A program made the position numbers and the translations under genes. Under the pieces are notes generated by a model, which did no database searches, was not told the DNA's origin, and was given only the letters and a program-made list of their open reading frames with translations. DNA of 64,000 nucleotides from Gelatoporia subvermispora B. Its lineage: Eukaryota; Basidiomycota; Agaricomycetes; Polyporales; Gelatoporiaceae. The DNA is taken from assembly GCA_000320605.2 (NCBI GenBank), contig KB445795.1:433867-497866 (forward strand). Reading direction: 5' to 3'. Of the stretch, positions 46,196 through 59,447 are shown piece by piece; position 1 is the first letter of the stretch, and each line of letters opens with the position of its first letter.

Positions 46196-47147
46196 GGCAT
46201 GGCTCGTCTATCTTGGTCAAGAGCGGACAGCCTTGATTAACAACGGTAAATCCTCGGCCCATATGCATGTGCGAGGGAAAAGTACATGCAACAAGCCGTG
46301 AAGACTTCTCTCTCAAGCCTTCAGCGCGACGAACGCCGGTCTTCATCGCGGACAAGGTCACCCTCCCCACCCCCCTCATCTTCTTCGCCTCCGGGTGCCA
46401 CGACGTCCGGAGAAATGGAACGCACTTTGGTACCGATCGTAGACTCGCAGAGCGGTCCTGAGCCATCGGGACCGTAATCCTTGTATTCCGACGAGCTTCT
46501 AGTCTCCCAAATGATACATATCATTTCTGACCCTCCTGCTTCACGGTTTGCCGCCAGAACTTGTGATAACAGCTGAAAACTAACAGTACTAACGAGTGAC
46601 CCAGAATGGTACGCTGAAAGAGGCTTACCACGGACAGCTCGGCAGTCGGTCGAAACGTCCGGACTTCTCCATGGATATCACGTGCGCAGCGCCAAAGGCG
46701 TTCTGAACGGCGGTCTCTGCTGAGTGTGCTCTGCTTGTCTTACAACATGCACAACGCGATCTCGAGTTTCGACTGCAGATATCTTTTTTGAACGCACTGG
46801 CTAGCTGTTGCTTCGTGATCGTGATAATACCAGCAATGCTTGACCTGCATCTGCGGAAAGCCGAAATCTCGCGTATTGCACCCGCGCTTTCCTATGATGG
46901 CAATGCCTTTGTGAGCTCATCTGGGAAAAATACCCGACGTCTTCAAAACTTTTCTAGCCGCTCTTTCGCAGAATGCTGCGTGATACTCAGGCTAGCCGGG
47001 CTCATATGCTCATACTCACCAGCCCATTGTACGTATATATGGCTCCCAGCAGGAATTTACGCCCTCCTTCGCGCCGTCGTGCACGCCATTCTTGCCCGTT
47101 TCCGACTCGGCCTTCGAACTTTGCAGCCGCTTCCTCTCGTGAGCTGC
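46196..47147. other. Intergenic, promoter side of the DUF6593 gene
   Basis: I see no gene here. The frame leading into the DUF6593 gene stays open from 46788, but that part shows no domain and is most likely leader sequence. A TATATA stretch at about 47033 is about 115 bases before the chosen start. Confidence 0.5.
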
Positions 47148-47843
47148 ATGATGCTACTACGATTTAGTACCTCGGATGTCTGTAACGCCACATTGACCGA
47201 GGCGACAACAGGGGAGGTAGCGTACCGTATATCCACGACGCGACCACGGTCCTCCTCGCGCACCAGTTTCATGAGCATCAGTAGCAGGTCCCAAGATGGA
47301 CAATCACCGCCACCTACAGACCGTCGCACAACTGTCGTGAAGGACAGTGACGGGGAAGTTGTTGCGGAGATCGTCTGGGAGGCGAACTGTGCGTCGAGGA
47401 TCAGAATTCGCGATGAAGAAATGCGGGGCACGTCAGAGCTCTTCGATGCCGCTTTTGTCAAAGTGCTGTGAGTGCGGACATCATGCCTTTTTGCACGTAG
47501 TATTCTGATGTCTGGGCCCGCCGCCCGCAGTCCAGACGAGACGTTGATTCCGACACGGATGGAATATGTGTGGCGTCTTACTCCAGACAGCGTGACAGTG
47601 CGTTTTGACTGATGGCGTGCTTTCACCGGAAAGAACTGATGTCGGGTGCGATAGCTGCTTGATGACGATGGCGAAGTCATTGGCGAGCTTCACGCCAATT
47701 GTTGGATGGTCAAGGGCCAGCTGGTTCCTGCGCGGCTTCCAAGTGCCGGCTATGGCTTCTTGAGCCTGGATGATCGACCACCGGCGGAGACGCTTGAGCT
47801 CATAGGCACGTTCGTCCGAGACATCAGGGATCTGCGTCTCTGA
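47148..47843 (+). CDS. DUF6593-domain protein
   Basis: Exons 47148-47467, 47531-47597 and 47655-47843 give 191 residues. The pattern fits this basidiomycete family: LRFSTSDVCNATLTEATTGE at the start, a Ser-rich loop, VVKDSDGEVVAEIVWE, the central TRMEYVWRLTPDS, then LLDDDGEVIGELH and a C-terminal PAETLELIGTFV. It is a small intracellular beta-rich protein of unknown function, present in many copies in mushroom genomes. The start is the first of two consecutive ATGs. The donor GTGCGT at 47598 was preferred to an in-phase GTGACA just before it. Confidence 0.75.
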
Positions 47844-49461
47844 CCTGCGTCTTCTCCTTCCTTTAGTATGCTATCTGCTCCTTAGCACCCTTCGTGCGAG
47901 GATGTATTTGATTACGAGATACGTATACGGGCAGGGAAGCGACCGCCTGTCTAAACTTCGCCGGCGAGCCACTCGCAGCTTCGTCCATCTTCGCGAAACC
48001 ATGAGAAGGATCCACATAACTTGACGCCACCGGATCTGTGCCCTCTTTCGCGTGCATCCTTTCGACCCACTTTCGATCCCAGGATCTGTTTTGCGATAGG
48101 TTACATCAGTCGCTAACTTATTCGTCCTGACATATTTGCAAGTTTCATTGATGAAGATGCAATCTCCGTTGTATTTGTTAGAATGTTATCCGCTCGTCTC
48201 CGCTTTGTGTCAGCCTTCGCTACCTACTACTCACACTCCTTCGGCTCTTCTGTTCGGCCTCAAATCACTGCTGTCCTACATAGCTCGCACTTATACCGCC
48301 TGTATCAAGATGTTGTTCACTAACATACCTTTCCTAACGAATCGTCCACTCAAACGCGGTTCATGGATGGCGCTCAATATTTGTTCGAAGCGTATCAGAT
48401 TTGACTGCCACGAGTCATTGTCACTGTCAGAACTCAGGCCCTCCCGAGCGGCAACCTCATGATGTTCCCGGACCTTCATAGCTTCTCCGGTGGCTCGGGT
48501 TACTCTAAGTGACTCTGCGCCCGGTCTTCATGACCACTATACATGGCACGATCCCGAAAGATGTTTCTTGCGAGCAACAGAGTATGCAATAGCTCGGGCG
48601 TCGGCCTGAGGACTGCGTAAATGCACATGAGGCCGGAATAGCATGTGGTCTTAGGTGACAGGTGCGCGGACGTGGAACCTGAGAAGCCATTAGTCGACGA
48701 AGCACGTCGCGGGGAAAGGTACTGAGAGCCGTTCGACGCGGCATGACTAGAACCTGACGCGATCCCAGAATTTGAGTTTGCACTGCGTTGGGTCTGAATT
48801 CGATGGGCTGTATAGCTATTCTGCAAGTACTGCCCAGTTTGTGGAGACATCATGAAATGGCGTAATAGGGCGGTGCAGCGTTCATTTTTCGAACTCTGCA
48901 GCGAAACTCACGTTGTCGAGCAGACTGGGCTTGGGCGTCGAGAGCCAGATGGGGCAAGCGCTTGATGGTGTGGCTGACCAAGACGGCGGAAATGGCAATA
49001 GCCTCGGGGCGGGAACCAATGAGAGGGCGGGACGAGTGACCGCTTTCGGCCGCTCTCACTGCATCTGCCATGTCCCGTACCTGTCGCAGCCACGATTTAC
49101 GGCGCGAACATCGTCGGAGGCGCACATCAGTCCAGTCACCGACATTCTAGCCATGTCTGCATCTTCGCGGCAGTTAAGCAGTGTGCCCTTGCTTGCCGTC
49201 TAGACGCTAAGTCTCAGGTGAAGGACCCTCATTGCAGAACGTGTCCGATATCCCTCGGACGGATCATCGCCCCGAGTCAACGATGTACACACCCGGCCAT
49301 GCTTTGATATGAAGGTGAGATTGCTTTGCCGGCGGCTCACCGTTATATATCCAGCCCGAAATTCCAGAGTCCCAGATTTACTCCTCTGCCTCGCTCTTCC
49401 TAGCTTCTACTCTCATCTTGGTTATCTCTCATATAGACATATAGACACATAGACTACAGAG
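47844..49461. other. No confident gene; weak minus-strand coding signal at 48500-49125
   Basis: On the minus strand, segments such as MADAVRAAESGHSSRPLIGS followed by IAISAVLVSHTIKRLPHLAL (about 49070-48930), and a Ser-rich part ending HEDRAQSHLE (48853-48500), stay open. They might be two exons of an unknown gene. I could not fix a start or a matching splice pair, and there is no domain. The rest, including 47860-48480, shows nothing. Confidence 0.3.
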
Positions 49462-51158
49462 ATGCCTGCTCTATCTATGCCCGAGACAACGCTCGACCTG
49501 TCTCACCACTTGAGCTCGGAGACACGTGCAAGAAAGCCTAATCCCATGAAGGCTATCTGGAGATTGACCAGGCGCAAGCCCAACATGGTCTCTCTTGCAA
49601 ATGGTAATGTCTTTGGTCCGCTCTCGTATTGCGAGGTGATGGTATATTGACAATGCGGTTGCAGGTGATCCCCACTTCTCCCTCTACCCGTTACGCAAGA
49701 TGGAGTTCGAAATCGCGTCTGTGGCTGAAGAAAACCCGGTCATGTCCTGGCGGCTAGACTCTAAGTCTCCCTCACAAACATTGACGTCGACCGTGGACGG
49801 ACCTTGTGCCCTGTCGCTCAAAACCGGCCTTGCGTACAGCAATGGTGCCGGCCTTCCAGAGGCTCAAAGAGCCATCACGGAACTTAGCAACTTCTACCAC
49901 TCGCCGCAAGACCACATGGTCACACTTACACTCGGCAACTCGGATGGTATCACAAAATGCTTCCGCTTGCTGGGAGAGCCCGGCGATCACTTCCTCACGG
50001 ACGAGTTCGCGTTCAGCTCCGTCACGAACGCGGCACTTCCACAGGGTATCAACTGGGTGCCTGTGAAGATGGACGAGGGCGGTCTCATCCCAGAAGAATT
50101 GGAAAACGTCATGGTCAACTGGAAACCGGAACAGGGCCGGAAGCCTCACGTTCTGTACACTGTCCCGTAAGTTTCGCTTTGTCCCACGTACGAAATCCCT
50201 AGTAACCAGACACCATTCCAGATGTGGCCAAAACCCAACCGGCTCAACCCTCAGCGTTGAACGCCGGAGGAAGATCTACGCCCTCGCACAGCGCTTTGAT
50301 TTGATCATCATCGAAGATGGTAAGTGAACCCGGTCCCGGCCACTATCCCCCAGACGCTAATGACACTCAAGACCCATACTACTTCCTCCAATATGACAAT
50401 AACTCCGAGAAGCTGTCCGCCGATAGCCCCTTCATGCCATCGTTCCTGTCCCTGGATGTCGATGGGCGCGTGATGCGCGTCGACAGCTTCAGCAAGGTCA
50501 TGGCGCCGGGCATGCGGCTGGGATGGATCACCAGCAACGCCACGTTCTACGAGCACCTCGTCTCGTACACCGACTCGTCGACACAGCACCCGCACGGCTT
50601 CGGCCAGATGCTCATCACCGAGATGCTGAGCGCACACGGGTGGGGCCTCACCGGGTTCGACAAGTGGGTGCGCAGCCTGCGCGCCGAGTACCACCGCCGC
50701 CGGGACTTCTGCCTCGATCTGTTCCAGCGTGAGGTTGGCGCCACCGGGCTTGCGAGCACCAACCCGCCCGAGGCGGGTATGTTCCTCTGGGTCCGTGTTA
50801 ACATTGAAAAGCACCCGCGATACCGGTGCGACATGCGGAGGGGCGACCAAGGGGGTCCTCAGACGAACGTCGCGCAGCTCATGGAGGAGCTCTTCGAGTG
50901 CTGTCTCGATGATGGGCTTGTTGTCATGCCCGCTTCTGTGTTCGCTTGCCCGGCGGATTCGAAGCACAGTGATCAGGAGAATCCTATAGAAGACGTGAGT
51001 CAGATCCTGCTATTGCGATAGACGTTCTTGCTAACTACTCTGGATAGCGGTTACATTATCTACGAGTCACCTTCGCTGGTACGGAGGACGTGATGCGCGA
51101 AGGCTTCTCCATCCTCGGTCGGGTGCTCAAGCAATTCTTCGCAACGGAGCAGAAGTAG
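49462..51158 (+). CDS. Aromatic amino-acid aminotransferase (Aro8-like)
   Basis: Five exons (49462-49603, 49665-50166, 50222-50319, 50372-50994, 51048-51158) give 491 residues, usual for fungal Aro8. It is a fold-type I pyridoxal-phosphate enzyme: SLANGDPHFSLYPL at the substrate end, LAYSNGAGLPEAQRAI, TLGNSDGITKCFRLL, VPCGQNPTGSTLS, IIIEDDPYYFLQ and RVDSFSKVMAPGMRLGW, where Lys289 would bind the cofactor. The C-terminal part has PEAGMFLWV and LRVTFAG. It should exchange amino groups between 2-oxoglutarate and Phe, Tyr, Trp or aminoadipate. Splice sites are canonical and the frame is intact. Confidence 0.94.
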
Positions 51159-53422
51159 ACTAGATCCTGTCTAGATTATTATTGAGCCTTTCCTGGACTC
51201 ATAAAAGTATTGGGACATCGCACATCGACCGTATCATTATTGCAGCATTCTCACTTCTCCAGCGCACTCCATACAATTTTCTTGTCTTACCATACAATCC
51301 AGCCGCATCGACCGGCGAAATCAATGTACATAATCATCGTTATATTAGATTCGAGATTACCGGCAATTCGATCTCATTCCAGGCGCCAGGCACAGCTCAA
51401 GATTTGGTGTACGATGAACTGCTCCGGCAAAGGTGACCAAGCCCGCCTGAGAGCTTCGCTGGTGCCGCAGATCAGCAACTATAGACGACCCGTGGACCCC
51501 GGGAAACAGATGTAGATTGTTTCACGCTGTAGTCAGCGGCGTTCCATAGCGCTTGGTATGCGTTGTCGCGCCGTATGAACAAAACTCGTCCTCTGCATTG
51601 CTATGCAGTCCTGAGGCGCCGCACGTGATGACGTGAGTCTTCGCGATAAGATCGAACCATCGAAAAAACGGGCCCCGGGTCTTTAGTCACGCAAATGCAT
51701 CCTATCTACGATCGAAAAGAATCGCTCACCGGGCGATGCTGAACGGAATAGCCAGCAGAGACCATATGCAGGGAGGTGGCCAAAGTCTGAGGATAGCTGA
51801 AGATCCGCCCGGCCACAGAGAAGCGCCCAGTAGTGTCGATAAGCGTTTAGTGGAGGGCCTGGGTGACTGGGAAACGACTCATGCTTCGTACTTGGCTCTT
51901 GACGCTTGTTGGTCGGAAAGCTTATAATTTTAGTCACTGGGCCGCTGACATCCACTTTCATTGAACTGAGTCAGGACATGGAAGCTCAGAATTAAAGTCA
52001 TGGGCGCCTATAAAGATCCAGCGCCCTACGCAGGCGTGGATGGTGATTGCAATCTTCCCGCAGTGCAGAGCCTCTCTCTGTACGGGTACCATCGAAATTG
52101 CACAGGCGTCTTTCAGAAAATTGCAGCATAGATTTGGCTGAGGCCACGATATTTGGCAGCATTATTCGCCCCTGCTCTGCGCTCTTCTCCGCAGTGTCAG
52201 TGTCAATTTTCGTGATGTTGCCCATCTGGGGAAGGCGGTGTATTTGGGGAATCCCCAAGAATAGGCTGACATGCTTGACAAAAGTCAAAATCATCTTCCA
52301 GACATCGACGCGTCGCAGCGCGACACAGAGCCGCCCGGTACCCACGGGCTGCAGAGGGCTGCGTTGCAACAGTGCACCATGTCACCAAGTCAAACACCGG
52401 CGACGACGTGCTGGCCGAGGTATTTGTCTTTGGTGTACACTTGTCTTCCGAATGCTCCTAGGCTTCCCGTACTTCCACCGAGTGATATATGAGCTGTTCT
52501 ATTAGTAGCGCGCGAAAACTTGTGGAGGCTGAGCTGACAGTTCGAACACACGCTTGGATGGATGCACCTGAAGAGTACGTTGTGGGCGCTCTTTGTATCC
52601 AAGTCTCCAAGCAACTTGAGTCGGATTCCATTTGAACATTGACATAGTCTTTCTGGAAAATATATCGTTGCAAATGACATCCGTACAGCCTGCCCCCGGC
52701 GTTTGCTTGCATGCGGAGTAGACAGTTAGTAGAAAGATACGATCAGTCAGTGCCGTATCATGCGGCGGACGGTTCTGACGGCGGCGATCATGCGCAATCG
52801 TATTTATAGCTTCCGTGAGCCACGTACCAGACCAACAAGAAACAGTCAGTTGTGCCCTTGAAGTGGTGCAGACAGATATATCCGCATGCTTACCGAGAAC
52901 TTGTTGGTGGCTGTGGGCGCGTGGGCGGAAAGCACATGGACAGCGGACCGGGAAAGGAAGTACGGACCACCGGCAAGGCGAGCTGATCCACGAAGTCGCA
53001 CGCAGGTGAAGATTTCGCGCCTCGTGCAGGAACAGGAAGAACGTGCGGCTTCCTGGCTGATCGTCGGTGATGACGGGGAACGCGAAGTTGTGAGTGCCTG
53101 AGAATGACGACTCACGGGGCGCGGACCACATGTCTTGAGATTCTTAGAATCGAAGCTTGGGCGTGCGTTCGTTTGGGCGGGAGAACGGCTGAACCAGACA
53201 GCGGCAGGCAGGCAGGTGAGATGATAGGGAATAATCGTGAGCATCCATCCACTCGAATTATCTATGTGGGGGAATCGTAATGTATGATACTGGATATGCA
53301 GGAACGGGGTACCGCAGCGGAGTAAGCAAGGCAAATACAACAAACAGACCGAATAAATGAGCATTCCAAGAGCAACGATAAATCATCATGACATGAGCAC
53401 GTCATCATCCGTCCGAGACACA
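51159..53422. other. Gene-poor stretch
   Basis: I see no credible gene in these 2.26 kb. Open frames on both strands overlap each other, have no domain and do not form consistent exon chains. The right part is the 3' side of the Dal5-like transporter. No inverted or direct repeat stood out to the eye. Confidence 0.5.
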
Positions 53423-55691
53423 TCAGAGGGCGTAGCGGAAGTCCCGGTTCTCATAATCCGTCAGGTCCAGGAAAGCCTGCAGCAGCCCCAGCCACACTAG
53501 TGAGCCCGCGTTTGCAATTAGATCAGTCGCAAGACGCACCTTATCGACCTTCGCATCAAACACCTTCCCGTCTGCGCCGACCTCCGTGATGTACACCGCA
53601 TCGTACGTCTCGTCGCGCGTCTCGCGGTCGCGCTTCGCGTTCTCGCGCGCGAGGTGCCACCGCGTGACGAGGAGCAGGGTCGCAGAGACGGCCCAGCACA
53701 CTGCGAGGATCGTCCACGGAACGTGGTCCCGCGGCTCGTACTTCGCCTTCCAGTACTGCGGTCCGGCGGCGTTACCCACGCCGTAGCCGATCATCACGAT
53801 CGCGTTCGTCGTCACACGTTTTGTGTGCCCGGCAGTGGTGGAGGCCACCCAGGCAAGCCCGACCACGAAGGGCGCAATAGATGTGACTGTGGAATGAGTT
53901 GAGCCCTCAGCCCTGTTGTAGAAGGAATGTAAGAGCAGACATACTCGAGATCCAGTACGAGAAGAGCAGCCCAACACGGTCGCCCGACGGGAGCGCGTTC
54001 ACAAGGATTGCTCCGAGGATCGCGACGCAGTACGCAAGCGACCCGGAATAGGCGCGGCCGTTCTTCCAGTACGTCGCGGACGTCACTGTGCAAAAGATTA
54101 CAATGACTGCCGGTACAACAATATCAGCATCGCATATCCAGGAAGAACTCGAGACACAATGACGTACTCTCAACGACACCGTCAACGCAGCCCAGAAGCG
54201 TGGTGTCGATATTGCTGAATCCGAACCCGGCGACGATGAGCTGGCGCTGGTTGCTGAGCTACGAACATGACACGGTCGTCAGCCCATCTGACAGGCGTCC
54301 GCGCCCACTGTACGATGTACGCACTGAGTTCGTGACATTCCTGCAAGGTCGAAATTTATCAGAGAAGGCGCTCTGCAGAAACGGAGCGCAGACTCACGAA
54401 ATGGCGGCGAAGAAGAAGAAGAGCCATGTCTTCGGGTCTCGGAGACATTCCTTGAATCTGTGGCGTTGTCAGTATAGGTGAGCTACAGAGACACAAAAAT
54501 GTGACGCACTGTCCCGACTTGAAGTGCTTGGTCTCGACACCAGCCTGGTTCACCTTGATGCGCTCGACGGCGAGAACACGCTCCTCCGGTGTGAGGAACC
54601 ATGCTGTCGCGGGCGAATCAGGGAAGAAGAACCTGTGCGGCGAACTTAAAAAGTTTGAAACCCAGCGGGAGAGCTCCTAGGCGTACCAAAACAGAATGGA
54701 GACAACGAAGGTGATGATGCCCGTGATGATCATCAACCTGTTCGGCGACGTAGGTTATATGACATAGGGAATATATCTCAGTCAGGGCCGTACCATTGCC
54801 AGGGCATGAGCGCCGTCGCCTTGATATGCAGCGTCCCGTACGCGACAAGGCCTAGCATAATCACCGCCAGTCCGTTCATCAAAACTGTCAGGACTCATCA
54901 GCACCCCACCACCCGAATCTGATTGATGCAGATACATACACCAATACCCCACACGCTGCGTCTGCTCTTGGCGCGTGTAGAACATCGCGGTAACAAGCAT
55001 GAACCCGGGTGTTATCGCGCCCTCGCAGATACCAAGGAAGATGCGGCACACATAGAGCTTCGCGGCCGTATCCGCGGCGGCGTGGCACAGCAGCGCGACT
55101 GACCAGACGAAGATGTTGAAGCTCAGCCATTTGCCGATGGGGAGATACTGCAGCGCGACGTTCTGCGGGTACTCGAAGGCGAGGAAGAAGATGTAGAAGA
55201 TGGTCCCGAGCCAATTGAACTCGTTCTGCGTCAGGTGGTCGCCCTGGAGGAGCCCCAGCACGGCGGACTGCCCGAGAGTCGTCTTGTCGGCAAATTGCAT
55301 CCTGGGACGCCCTCAGAGAAGCTTCGCGGGGGTGATAAGAGGGACATACATGTATAGAACTGGAAGATTCGTCAAAATCAGCGCTCGAAGTATGCGAGGT
55401 ACATTAGGTTTGTACTTACTGCACATGAGGGGCATAAGATGCCAATCTATCTTCCGTCTATGTATAGACGGAAGATCAGCATACGCTCGAAACGGGAGTC
55501 GTTGTGCTCTTCCTGGAGGTCACTCACCGTATCCGTGCCGCGTCCTCTGGACTCAACTGGATGTCCTTCCCGGCCGTGAGCTGGGCGGCAACATCTGCGC
55601 TCTTGGTTTCAACATGAGCCTTGATGTCCTGCTCTGTGCCGAGCGACGCGCTGTGTTTTTCCGAGAGGCTGCCGTCTTCGTGTGAGCTCAT
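53423..55691 (-). CDS. Major facilitator transporter, Dal5/allantoate permease type
   Basis: Thirteen exons (55691-55528, 55457-55420, 55359-55350, 55301-54940, 54884-54794, 54737-54687, 54632-54510, 54457-54398, 54340-54325, 54258-54168, 54085-53945, 53886-53540, 53476-53423) give 515 residues with about 12 membrane helices. Marks of the anion:cation symporter family are RKIDWHLMPLM, MQFADKTTLGQSAV, RIFLGICEGAITPGFMLVTA, FFPDSPATAWFLTPEER, AGHTKRVTTNA, GYGVGNAAGPQYW and the final DLTDYENRDFRYAL. Substrates in this family are allantoate, nicotinate-like acids, biotin-type acids or dipeptides; which one is transported here cannot be told. Exon 3 is 10 nt and exon 9 is 16 nt, each supported by frame and by conserved sequence on both sides. 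Confidence 0.9.
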
Positions 55692-58511
55692 GTTTCAGAC
55701 GTCGTCGAAATTGAGCGTCGAGCGACTCGGGAGGTGAATGGAGGAGGAGGAACCGCGCAGGTTTACGCGTGGCGGGACAGCGAGCAAGATGGCATAGGGC
55801 AGGGAACTAAATAGCAGGCACGGCCTCAGGAGACTTCGATAATCAAGATCCCACGCAACTGACGGTGCACGCCTCTAGTCGGTTGGCGCTTCCTCTGCCG
55901 CGACTGAACATCCGACGACCACGGAGGAAGCCCTCGCGCAATTTTTCTGAGTGGCTCCGATGGAGATTTAATCTTCACCTGGAGCATGGGTGCGATGCAA
56001 ACGCTGTGCGAGGCTGCGATGGTCGTGGACGACGGAGTAAGAGCTCGCCGACAAAGAGTCCGGCTCGTAGCGGCTCGCCGCAGCCGCCTCTCACTGTGCG
56101 GCACCGATCGGCATCACTCGATCATAGATCATCATCAGCCCGTCAGACGCCAGAAGTGACCTTGCAAGGCATGGCGACCGCCTTTGTCGTCCTTTCCATC
56201 TTGTCGCCCATCACTTACAACCGTGCTCCTCTGACAGTCTCGATTCATGTCGCAAATGTCGCCTACATAAATACACTATCATCTCCCCGTCATACTGCTG
56301 CACGCCGCAAGTCGCGAACCCCGCTCGACGACGGGATTCTTCCGTTCCGTTCATTCAGGAGTTCAGCTTTCTTTGTGCGCCCACCGTTATGGCCGGCCGC
56401 CTAGGCGTTCATATCACAAACTTTGAGCAGCAGAATGCCGCGGAACGAACTATAGTCGTCTCCGTTCGGAACAGCTTCGCTGCTGGGTCCTATGTTATAC
56501 CTGACACATCCTCAACACTGGGCGGACGTCTCCAAGCTCAAATGTCTCCAGCTCATCGTGACGCCCTCTCATTGCGCTTCCTGCCCTTCTGTGGTGCCTG
56601 TGGAGACGATAGTGGTCGCTATGCTCCGCAGCAGGCGCCAGGTAGCTCTTAGTGTCACTCAGCCCACGCCCAAATTGCCCCGCATTTGGCTTACTCAACA
56701 AAGCCCACTGTGGGCTCCGTGAAACGCAACGGCGACCTTGCGAATCCTCCAACGCATCAACGGGACTTGCAAATTTCAGGCCTGGTATTTTTTTTTCATT
56801 ACAGATCCTGCTGACCCAGCCGACCTTCTGCTTAACCCCATGCATGTCATTCTCCCGTCAGGACGACCCGAAACAACGAGCGCCTGATAGAACCTGGCTC
56901 GAGATAAGCGCACACGTGCAGTTACAATCCACCTTCTGCGACTTGTATATGCAATGTCCTATGTATACGTGCGAACCCGTCGTCCTACCAAAAGCCCAAA
57001 TTTGTCGTTCTTAGTGCCGGTGCGACTATTCGGCCATTGTTAAAATACCGTGGAGGTTAGTTTGCGCCATCCAGAGCTAGCCTCTTAATCCGGCTAGGTC
57101 TTCCCATTGATGCAATCCCGCTATTTGTCGCCATCGACACGTTTGTGCCTAGGTCAAGGGACCATGGAATATGTACACCTCTTTGAATACGCCCCCACGA
57201 CCGCATAATGATTACCATCCCTCCGGCCCATCGGACTCCGTGGCGATTTCGAGCTGTTATTCCAACGGCTTCAAGTATATGGCAGAATGTGCCTTCGGAC
57301 CTTGACAGGTTGCGGCCTATCAGATCGCGGAGCTTCCTCGTGCAATCTGGGTCTAATTTCATTATCATTGGCCTCATGAATGTGCCTGTGTACTTCTACT
57401 CAGACCGAATACTGGCCTATGCTCTCGGGCATCGATATGCGATGCTTACTGAACTAAAGAAATTCAATGGACCAGGTCATATTTTATTTCTTGTCAACCA
57501 AGTGGACTACGTCCTGTCCTCTACTCTACCTCAAAGAAAGACTGTACCTATACTTGTGCCCGTGTGAGAATGATGCATGCACGACAAAGTGCAGCCTCCG
57601 AGAAAAGAATGGCCTGTTTCAAGGAGGCCTTCATGTGTGTCTACTCGACGCGTTTCCCCAGCATGCCAACTTTCATTGCATCGATATCATACATCGTTCA
57701 CGAGGCCGAGACTGGGTCAGGGACCATCGCACAGTGCTACCGGTTCTGATGTCTAGTCTCGTGCATAGAAGACCAGTCCCATACAGTGGCGTTCGTTGAA
57801 TTTCCGCAGGACCAAGCTTCTTGCTGGATTGTCCCGATTGAAGGGTAGGTCGCGCTCCGTCTACTCAATCACACAAATTACGTTTGATGGATCTTCATAT
57901 ATCTATGATTCCAGCCTCGATGTACACAAACCGTATGTTTAGAAGCTTATAACTGCTACAGAGACCTGCTCGACGTACGTCCGGGTCACTCGTACTCGTA
58001 CCTCAGACGAGAAAAAGTGGCCCAGCGACATGGTTCCCGAGTGTAGCTGCCGATCTGAAGCATCCTCAGGAATCTGAAATTCGAATGATATGCGAATGCG
58101 TACTTCGCTCAGTAGCATGTAGCGGCCCAGTTAATGCAAAATGAGCCCGCAGCCATGCAGATAGTCTGATAGAAGTAGGTGCGATGGTACAGGCTCGGCA
58201 ATTCCCGACATGGTCTGCTTCCTCCTTTTGCCTGGTGTACCACCGACCCTGGCCCTACTGCAAGTTATGCTTTTCTATTTCTCGCATTGCCTGTTCGCCG
58301 GAAGAATGAGACGTATAAAGATCTCATGAGCGGGAAGGGCTTGCCAATACTTCGTGAATCCAACGATTTTATACGGATCATCATATATCTGTCTCCCGTT
58401 CCCGTCGCTACGAATACGAAGGAAGCGGTCTTTGAGGGCTCATCGACTTCGCCGCATCGACCTCCTCTGGATCATGGGCCACCTTTGTGTTCCCTATACA
58501 ACAATTTAAAT
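55692..58511. other. Gene-poor stretch
   Basis: These 2.8 kb lie upstream of the transporter gene. The open frames (for example 55865-56404 and 57208-57567 on the plus strand) have odd composition, no domain and no splice pattern. A hydrophobic run reading PPTLALLQVMLFYFSHCLF near 58250 may be a decayed membrane protein fragment. Confidence 0.45.
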
Positions 58512-58916
58512 ATGTCAAAGTCGATTCCGGGCTCCACGCGCAAGCCAAGCAGTCAGGTGCTCGAGACTGCACTCCCGGTTGTTGAATTTCCAGATATTAG
58601 TATGTGGTCCTGCCTCAGCATCCCAAGATTTCCATTTCGCACACCTTGAATTACTCATTTCTGAGGTTTCGGGGATGCTTCGCGTCAGCCTCGCTGTGTA
58701 CTTGAACTTTGTATAGACGCCAACCCTATATTACTCATGACTTCTGACGGCGCAGTGCCGCGGTGTGCTCCTCATGAACTCATTTGCAAGTCTCGCTCAG
58801 AACGCCTCTTTGGTCATCCGCCGGCTTGCCAAAACGTTTCTGCCAGCTTCTGCAGTATGGTATGCGCAACATCCGAGCTGTTCGTGTGCGCCAGTGGGGT
58901 CATGAGTGACCTCTGA
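58512..58916 (+). CDS. Possible small protein, unknown
   Basis: Two exons (58512-58599 and 58717-58916) joined through GTATGT and TATAG would give 95 residues. The first exon reads MSKSIPGSTRKPSSQVLE and is followed by a Cys-containing second exon with CAPHELICKSRSERLFGHP. The sequence CCTATACAACAATTTAAA precedes the ATG. There is no known domain and the intron (117 bases) is longer than usual, so this is only a candidate. Confidence 0.25.
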
Positions 58917-59447
58917 CATGTCGCAACATCACGCATGATCGTCCAGCGCTCTCGCGCAGCTGAACGGGTGTCGCCATTCCCGCCTTTCCTCCCTGCTGAT
59001 ACTCTCTGCGGCCTAAAATCCTGCGGAGGAGAACCGTTACGGCTTGCATACGATGATATTTGCGTCAGACATGTTGATTGGCTTCGAAGCCTATCGACAA
59101 AGAGGATCGCTCGAGGAGAATCACGCACACATGCATTCCAAAGATGCGAGAAGAATTTGCGCGCGTGGTTATGCCTCGTGGATGATGACCAATTCGCCCA
59201 CGAGGACGCGCAGTGCTCGCGAACAAGTCCGTAAAGCGGAGTGATTTCTCCGCAGAGAAGCCTACTACAGCAGCAGCGTGCTTCTGATTCCTCGGCTCGA
59301 TCGTACGATGCGACGTCACCTCATGGAGTTCGGAAATTACAAGTATGTATGCGCCTGTGGACTCGTGGATGGGGATTCTCGTTCGTCTTCATGAACTGGT
59401 GCACGTTGGAGACCGTGTAACGCCCATTTACGAGCGAGACGTCTGAC

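Noticed and set aside
52502..53131. 209-codon minus-strand frame before the transporter's 3' end
   Set aside because: Composition is unlike the real genes here, other frames overlap it on both strands, and no domain is visible.
55451..55474. Perfect short palindrome (CTTCCGTCTA and its complement) near exon 2 of the transporter
   Set aside because: It lies at an exon-intron boundary and is short; it may form a hairpin but nothing supports a regulatory role.
55865..56404. 179-codon plus-strand frame upstream of the transporter
   Set aside because: Arg/Ser/Pro-rich chance composition with no domain or conserved pattern; most likely non-coding.
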